Below, piece after piece: positions 6,162 to 9,433 of a DNA stretch of 9,433 bases. The notes beneath the pieces are model-generated. The model made no database searches and was not told the DNA's origin. It saw nothing but the letters and a program-made list of their open reading frames with translations. The first letter of the stretch is position 1. Each line of letters opens with the position of its first letter. The position numbers and the translations under genes were made by a program. This stretch comes from Alphaproteobacteria bacterium (GTDB lineage: Bacteria > Pseudomonadota > Alphaproteobacteria > Micavibrionales > Micavibrionaceae): assembly GCA_030639165.1 (NCBI GenBank), contig DAOWDF010000119.1, positions 1-9,433 of the forward strand, in the 5' to 3' direction.

Positions 6162-7187
6162 ATGAATATGCGTATAAGAGACGATTATAGATCACTTACA
6201 GGCCCTGAAAAAGCAGCTATTTTCCTGCTGTCACTAAGCGAGGAGCATACTGCGCAGATATTTTCTGAAATGGATGATGAAGAAATCTTGGAGTTATCGC
6301 AAATAATTTCAGGGCTAGGGAAAATTGGCCCACTAGTAATAGAGAAGCTTTTCTTAGACTTTACTGAGCAGATGAGCTCTACCAATACTATAATTGGATC
6401 ACAAGACAGTACGGAGAGAATGCTTCTCAAATCTGGCTTATCAAAAGACAAAATCGGTCTAATCATGGAGGAAATACGGGGCCCTGCCGGACGTACCATG
6501 TGGGAGAAGCTAGGTAATGTTAATGAAGATATACTTGCTAGCTTTCTACAAAAAGAATACCCACAGACAGTCGCCGTTGTACTATCAAAAGTAAATACAG
6601 ACCATGCTGCGCGCGTATTGGCTATATTGCCAGATGGCTTCGCCCTAGAAGTTATTAACCGTATGCTAAAAATGGAAACTGTTCAAAAAGAGATTCTGGA
6701 GGAAATTGAGAAAACCCTTCGTAAAGAATTTATGTCGAACCTAGCCAGAACACAGCGCCGCGATTCTCACGAGCTTATAGCGGAGATATTCAATAACATG
6801 GAACGCTCTGTTGAAACGCGCTTTATGGATGAACTAGAAAAAGCTGTACCTGACTCCGCAGATAAAATTCGCAGCCTGATGTTTACATTCGAGGATATAC
6901 TTACTCTAGATGCGGCTTCAATGCAGACTATGATTAGAGCGATTGATAAGGAAAAACTACCATTAGCACTTAAAGGTGCTACAGATGACCTGAGAGACCT
7001 ATTCTTCAACAACATGTCTGAACGTGCAGTTAAAATAATGAAAGAAGATATGGCTGCCATGGGCCCTGTAAGGCTTAAAGATGTAGAAGAATCACAACAA
7101 TATATAGTAACAGTAACAAAAGATCTTGAGGGTCGTGGCGAAATAACCATTTCATCAGGCTCAGAAGACGAAGAAATGATCGCATAA
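6162..7187 (+). CDS. fliG: FliG, flagellar motor switch protein
   Basis: FliG is the C-ring protein that binds the FliF tail and receives torque from the MotA stator. The 341 residues cover the N-domain (LTGPEKAAIFLLSL, residues 12-25), the middle domain with EYPQTVA (132-138, usually EHPQT), and the C-terminal torque domain with MFTFEDI (240-246). By analogy with Escherichia coli, the charged torque-helix residues are K271, R288, E295, D296 and R304; E295 replaces the usual Asp, conserving charge. The GPVRLKDVEESQ block (301-312) is canonical. AGGAG at 6146-6150 lies inside the end of fliF and favours the ATG at 6162 over the second ATG at 6168. The next gene begins about 50 bases downstream. 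Confidence 0.97.
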   Translation: MNMRIRDDYRSLTGPEKAAIFLLSLSEEHTAQIFSEMDDEEILELSQIISGLGKIGPLVIEKLFLDFTEQMSSTNTIIGSQDSTERMLLKSGLSKDKIGLIMEEIRGPAGRTMWEKLGNVNEDILASFLQKEYPQTVAVVLSKVNTDHAARVLAILPDGFALEVINRMLKMETVQKEILEEIEKTLRKEFMSNLARTQRRDSHELIAEIFNNMERSVETRFMDELEKAVPDSADKIRSLMFTFEDILTLDAASMQTMIRAIDKEKLPLALKGATDDLRDLFFNNMSERAVKIMKEDMAAMGPVRLKDVEESQQYIVTVTKDLEGRGEITISSGSEDEEMIA

Positions 7188-7237
7188 TTTAGGTAGTAGA
7201 CCTGACAATTATGCTTATAAAACTGGAAAAACAACAT

Positions 7238-7903
7238 ATGGATGGACAACCATTTTTCTTTGATAACAACGTATTTGACGATGACCCACTTGTTGGCATG
7301 GGCGATACTGAAAAGCCTGAATTCACTGCTAGTGATATGGAACAAGCGCGTCAAAAAGCCTTTCTGGAGGGAAAAAATGCTGGGTTTAAAGAAAGTGAGA
7401 CTGGCCTAACTAATAACATACTCGCCATATTAAAAAAACTTGAGCGAGATATTGTGATTTTATTTGCCGCAGAAGACGACCGTAGCAAGACATATGAAGA
7501 AGAAGCAGTGCACCTTACCCTTCTTACCATTGAAAAACTTTTTCCTTTATATACAAAAAAATGCGGTACTGAAGAACTGCTCTCAGCCATTGAAACGGCA
7601 CTAACAAGTCATAAAACTCCAAGTAAAATAAATATAGAGCTACAAGATACAGGGCTTGAACCCCTAAAAGAATATATAGATAAACTAGAGGGTGACTTAC
7701 ATAAGCAGGTAACCCTAATTAAAAATTCAGCACTGCAAAAAGATGAATGTAACATCTTGTGGCCAGATGGTGGTATTATCTGCAGCAGAAATGATATTTC
7801 TAAAAAAATTCTAGAGACAATGAAAGAGACTCTTGCAGATCGCGGCGTTAGCGTTCATGATGAAGAGGAGCAACCTAGTGATAGCAAAGGGGAAAAATCG
7901 TAA
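7238..7903 (+). CDS. fliH: FliH, flagellar export ATPase regulator
   Basis: FliH binds the export ATPase FliI and links it to the C-ring protein FliN. The 221-residue protein shows a short acidic N-terminus with FFFDNNVFDDD (residues 6-16), as in alphaproteobacterial FliH. It then has the typical ARQKAFLEGKNAGFKES (37-53), a helical middle, and the C-terminal signature DECNILWPDGGIIC (169-182). The sequence is divergent, so identification leans on these motifs and on position between fliG and fliN. I prefer the ATG at 7238, because the FFFD motif then lies close to the start and GGAAA (7225-7229) is well spaced. An in-frame ATG at 7211 would add 9 residues but has no near ribosome binding site. 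The stop overlaps the fliN start as TAATG. Confidence 0.87.
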   Translation: MDGQPFFFDNNVFDDDPLVGMGDTEKPEFTASDMEQARQKAFLEGKNAGFKESETGLTNNILAILKKLERDIVILFAAEDDRSKTYEEEAVHLTLLTIEKLFPLYTKKCGTEELLSAIETALTSHKTPSKINIELQDTGLEPLKEYIDKLEGDLHKQVTLIKNSALQKDECNILWPDGGIICSRNDISKKILETMKETLADRGVSVHDEEEQPSDSKGEKS

Positions 7904-8319
7904 TGGCTAATGATACAGAAAATGGCGGAACATCTAATCAAGGCGATGTTGACAACATGTTTGATGAAGCCCCTGCAAAACCAGAGGGCAGTGAACTGAA
8001 CCTTAGTGAAATCGATGATGCCGATGAACTAAAGGGAAATGACGGAGCTTCATACGATATAGGCGAGCCTATGGCTAATGATGTGACAGCCATATATGAT
8101 ATACCTGTTAATGTTTCTGCTGTATTAGGACGAACAACAATGCAAGTCAGCCAACTTTTAAAACTTGGTCGTGGCGCGGTTATTGAGCTTGATAGAAAAG
8201 TTGGTGAAGCTATTGATATCTACGTTAACAACAGGCTTGTTGCTCGTGGAGAAGTAGTTGTGGTTGAAGATCGCCTAGGTATAACTATGACTGAAATCGT
8301 AAAATCAGAACGCTCCTAA
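7903..8319 (+). CDS. fliN: FliN, flagellar motor switch protein
   Basis: FliN is a C-ring component at the cytoplasmic base of the motor, involved in switching and in docking FliH-FliI. Residues 1-60 are an acidic, Gly/Asn-rich linker (charged and probably disordered). Residues 64-135 are the SpoA/FliN C-terminal domain, with IYDIPVNVSAVLGRTTM, then LLKLGRGAVIELDRKVGEAI and LVARGEVVVVEDRLGITMTE, all canonical. The 138-residue length is normal for FliN. The ATG at 7903 shares a base with the fliH stop, and AAAGGGGAAAA just upstream gives the ribosome binding site. fliM is not in the window. Confidence 0.97.
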   Translation: MANDTENGGTSNQGDVDNMFDEAPAKPEGSELNLSEIDDADELKGNDGASYDIGEPMANDVTAIYDIPVNVSAVLGRTTMQVSQLLKLGRGAVIELDRKVGEAIDIYVNNRLVARGEVVVVEDRLGITMTEIVKSERS

Positions 8320-8355
8320 AGCGAAAAAACAAGGTAAGAAAGACAGCTAGCCAAG

Positions 8356-9207
8356 ATGAATGAACAAACTATTACAGATGCAGCAGGGAAAAAGATAACA
8401 GACCTTCCTATAATATCAGTGCCAAGGACTGTTAGCAGGCCAGATATTGCCACGATCCTAGGCCTTGTACTGTCATTTGGATTGATTATAGGAGCTATTG
8501 CCATTGGGCAAAGTGATGCAAGATTCTTCAACCTTCCTTCAGTTCTAATCGTTGTCCTTGGTACAATTACAGCGACTAGCATATCTTACACGGGGGAAGA
8601 ACTCTCCAGATCACTAAAGATCATTGCGTCCTCTACATTTAGGCCAGTAATAAACCTTACTCATTTAGCTGAAAGCCTTATGGGGCTTGCTACTGTCGCA
8701 CGTAAAAAAGGCTTATTATTCCTTTCATCCTACGAAAAAGAAACATCTAAAGAGGCATTTTTAGAGCATGCCATGTCTATTGTTGTTGATGGATATAGTG
8801 CAAATGATGTACAGCGCATTTTACAGCATAATATTGATTTAGGTGAAGAACGTAAAAAACGTGCCGCTAGCATTCTGCGCCGCGCATCAGAAGTTGCTCC
8901 TGCTATGGGTTTGATTGGGACATTAGTTGGCCTTGTGCAAATGCTTGCCAACCTTGAAAATCCAGAGACAATTGGACCAGCTATGGCGGTTGCGCTGCTC
9001 ACAACTTTTTATGGAGCTATACTCGGAACTATAATCATGTCACCGCTTGCTGGGAAAATAGAGAAAAATGCAGCCGATGAGGTAACAGCAAAATCTATGA
9101 TACTTAAAACATCTTTATCTATGATCTCCCAAGAAAACCCTCGTAATCTTGAAATGCTGATAAATACCATGCTTCCTGCGTCTAAACGCATCCAGTATTT
9201 CGATTAA
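8356..9207 (+). CDS. motA: MotA/PomA-type stator subunit
   Basis: MotA and MotB form the inner-membrane ion channel that drives FliG rotation. The 283-residue protein has four predicted membrane segments at about residues 31-51, 58-79, 180-199 and 208-232, and a large cytoplasmic loop (about 80-180) with LMGLATVARKKGLLFL and ERKKRAASILRRASEVAP. TM3 carries PAMGLIGTLVGLVQML and TM4 YGAILGTIIMSPLAGKI, the family signature. It resembles the PomA (sodium-type) branch, but the ion is not settled by this sequence. A 29-residue N-terminal extension precedes TM1. The ATG at 8356 has no close Shine-Dalgarno; AAGGTAAG lies 17 bases upstream, and an in-frame stop at 8335 excludes an earlier start. The usual partner motB is absent from the next 226 bases. 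MotA itself is clear; PomA versus MotA naming is not. Confidence 0.93.
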   Translation: MNEQTITDAAGKKITDLPIISVPRTVSRPDIATILGLVLSFGLIIGAIAIGQSDARFFNLPSVLIVVLGTITATSISYTGEELSRSLKIIASSTFRPVINLTHLAESLMGLATVARKKGLLFLSSYEKETSKEAFLEHAMSIVVDGYSANDVQRILQHNIDLGEERKKRAASILRRASEVAPAMGLIGTLVGLVQMLANLENPETIGPAMAVALLTTFYGAILGTIIMSPLAGKIEKNAADEVTAKSMILKTSLSMISQENPRNLEMLINTMLPASKRIQYFD

Positions 9208-9221
9208 GACACCATAGTAAC

Positions 9222-9278
9222 TAATATCGAAAATTCGCATATTATTAACTTATTTTGTATAATGTATTAATATACAAA
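9222..9278 (+). promoter_or_regulatory. Promoter with two dyads downstream of motA
   Basis: TTCGCA (9234-9239), an 18-base spacer and a perfect TATAAT (9258-9263) form a plausible sigma-70 promoter, with a start near 9270. One dyad, TTTGTATA (9254-9261) and TATACAAA (9271-9278), has exact 8-bp arms and overlaps the -10 and the start point. A second, imperfect one (9222-9231 with 9234-9244, one extra base) overlaps the -35. Such placement fits a repressor operator, but could also be chance in AT-rich DNA. There is no clear T-tailed terminator after motA. Confidence 0.4.
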
Positions 9279-9296
9279 TGAGTTAGAGGATTTCTA

Positions 9297-9392
9297 GTGG
9301 CTAATAATGATGATGGTGATTGCCCTACAAATGTAGATAATCATCTTGAAGATAGGATAGTTCAAGGCAAAATTATCCATGACGAAAACTGA
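9297..9392 (+). CDS. Candidate small ORF, 31 codons, unknown
   Basis: A GTG at 9297 follows AGAGGA (9285-9290) with 6 bases between, one of the best ribosome binding sites in the window, and a promoter lies just upstream. The frame encodes 31 acidic, Asn-rich residues beginning VANNDDGDCPTN, and ends at a TGA at 9390-9392. The same frame stays open after the TGA to the window edge (CGYTIPDRKVIKV). It may therefore be a real small protein, or the 5' end of a longer gene broken by the stop. No family is recognised and nothing follows within the window to help. Confidence 0.35.
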   Translation: MANNDDGDCPTNVDNHLEDRIVQGKIIHDEN

Positions 9393-9433
9393 TGTGGCTA
9401 CACTATTCCGGACAGAAAAGTTATAAAAGTCTA

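Noticed and set aside
6767..7354. 195-codon minus-strand frame opposite the end of fliG and the start of fliH
   Set aside because: It runs antisense to two recognisable genes, with Ser-rich shadow composition typical of the reverse frame of acidic proteins.
9390..9392. In-frame TGA read as selenocysteine or tryptophan
   Set aside because: TGA is used as a normal stop for the gene ending at 3669, TGG encodes Trp elsewhere, and no selenocysteine insertion hairpin is evident after 9392; thirteen open codons can occur by chance.
9379..9433. Possible insertion-sequence end or transposase start near the right edge
   Set aside because: A 15-codon ATG frame (9379-9426) and a TTCCGGACAG motif are present, but no inverted terminal repeat, duplication or transposase domain can be shown within the window.

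Overview
The window is a flagellar gene block from an AT-leaning alphaproteobacterium. The group assignment rests on FlbT and FlaF, which are alphaproteobacterial flagellin regulators, and on the order fliF-fliG-fliH-fliN, which matches the Caulobacter type cluster. I cannot place it below class level. TGG is the tryptophan codon, and TAA and TGA are both used as stops, so the genetic code looks standard. No mobile element, CRISPR array, tRNA or rRNA is visible.

Layout from left to right. (1) A single large flagellin gene (117-1805) has its own structured leader and a strong intrinsic terminator. (2) A 259-base gap carries a good sigma-70-like promoter and a dyad at the predicted transcript start. 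It is followed by the tight cluster flbT-flaF-unknown, in which flbT and flaF overlap and the third gene, a membrane-anchored protein with four cysteines, starts 8 bases after flaF. (3) A convergent minus-strand gene (3687-4175) encodes an Ala/Ser/Gln-rich protein with a FlaG-like core. (4) A 301-base divergent intergenic region holds a sigma-70-like extended -10 promoter and a leader hairpin. (5) The operon fliF-fliG-fliH-fliN-motA runs 4477-9207 with short gaps or a TAATG overlap. (6) The tail after motA has a further promoter with two dyads and a possible 31-codon small ORF with a good ribosome binding site.

Functionally, fliF, fliG and fliN encode the MS ring and switch/C-ring parts. fliH encodes the export ATPase regulator. 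motA encodes a stator subunit whose usual partner motB is not in the window. The flagellin gene supplies the filament. FlbT (translational repressor or mRNA destabiliser of flagellin) and FlaF (its antagonist or flagellin secretion partner) tune filament production to assembly. The flagellin leader seen here, with two mutually exclusive hairpins of which one covers the ribosome binding site, is a plausible FlbT target.

Most of the window is conventional. The parts worth a second look are the four-cysteine protein in the flaF operon, the FlaG-like gene, the flagellin and flbT leader structures, the large two-module flagellin insert, and the dyad-rich region with a small ORF after motA.
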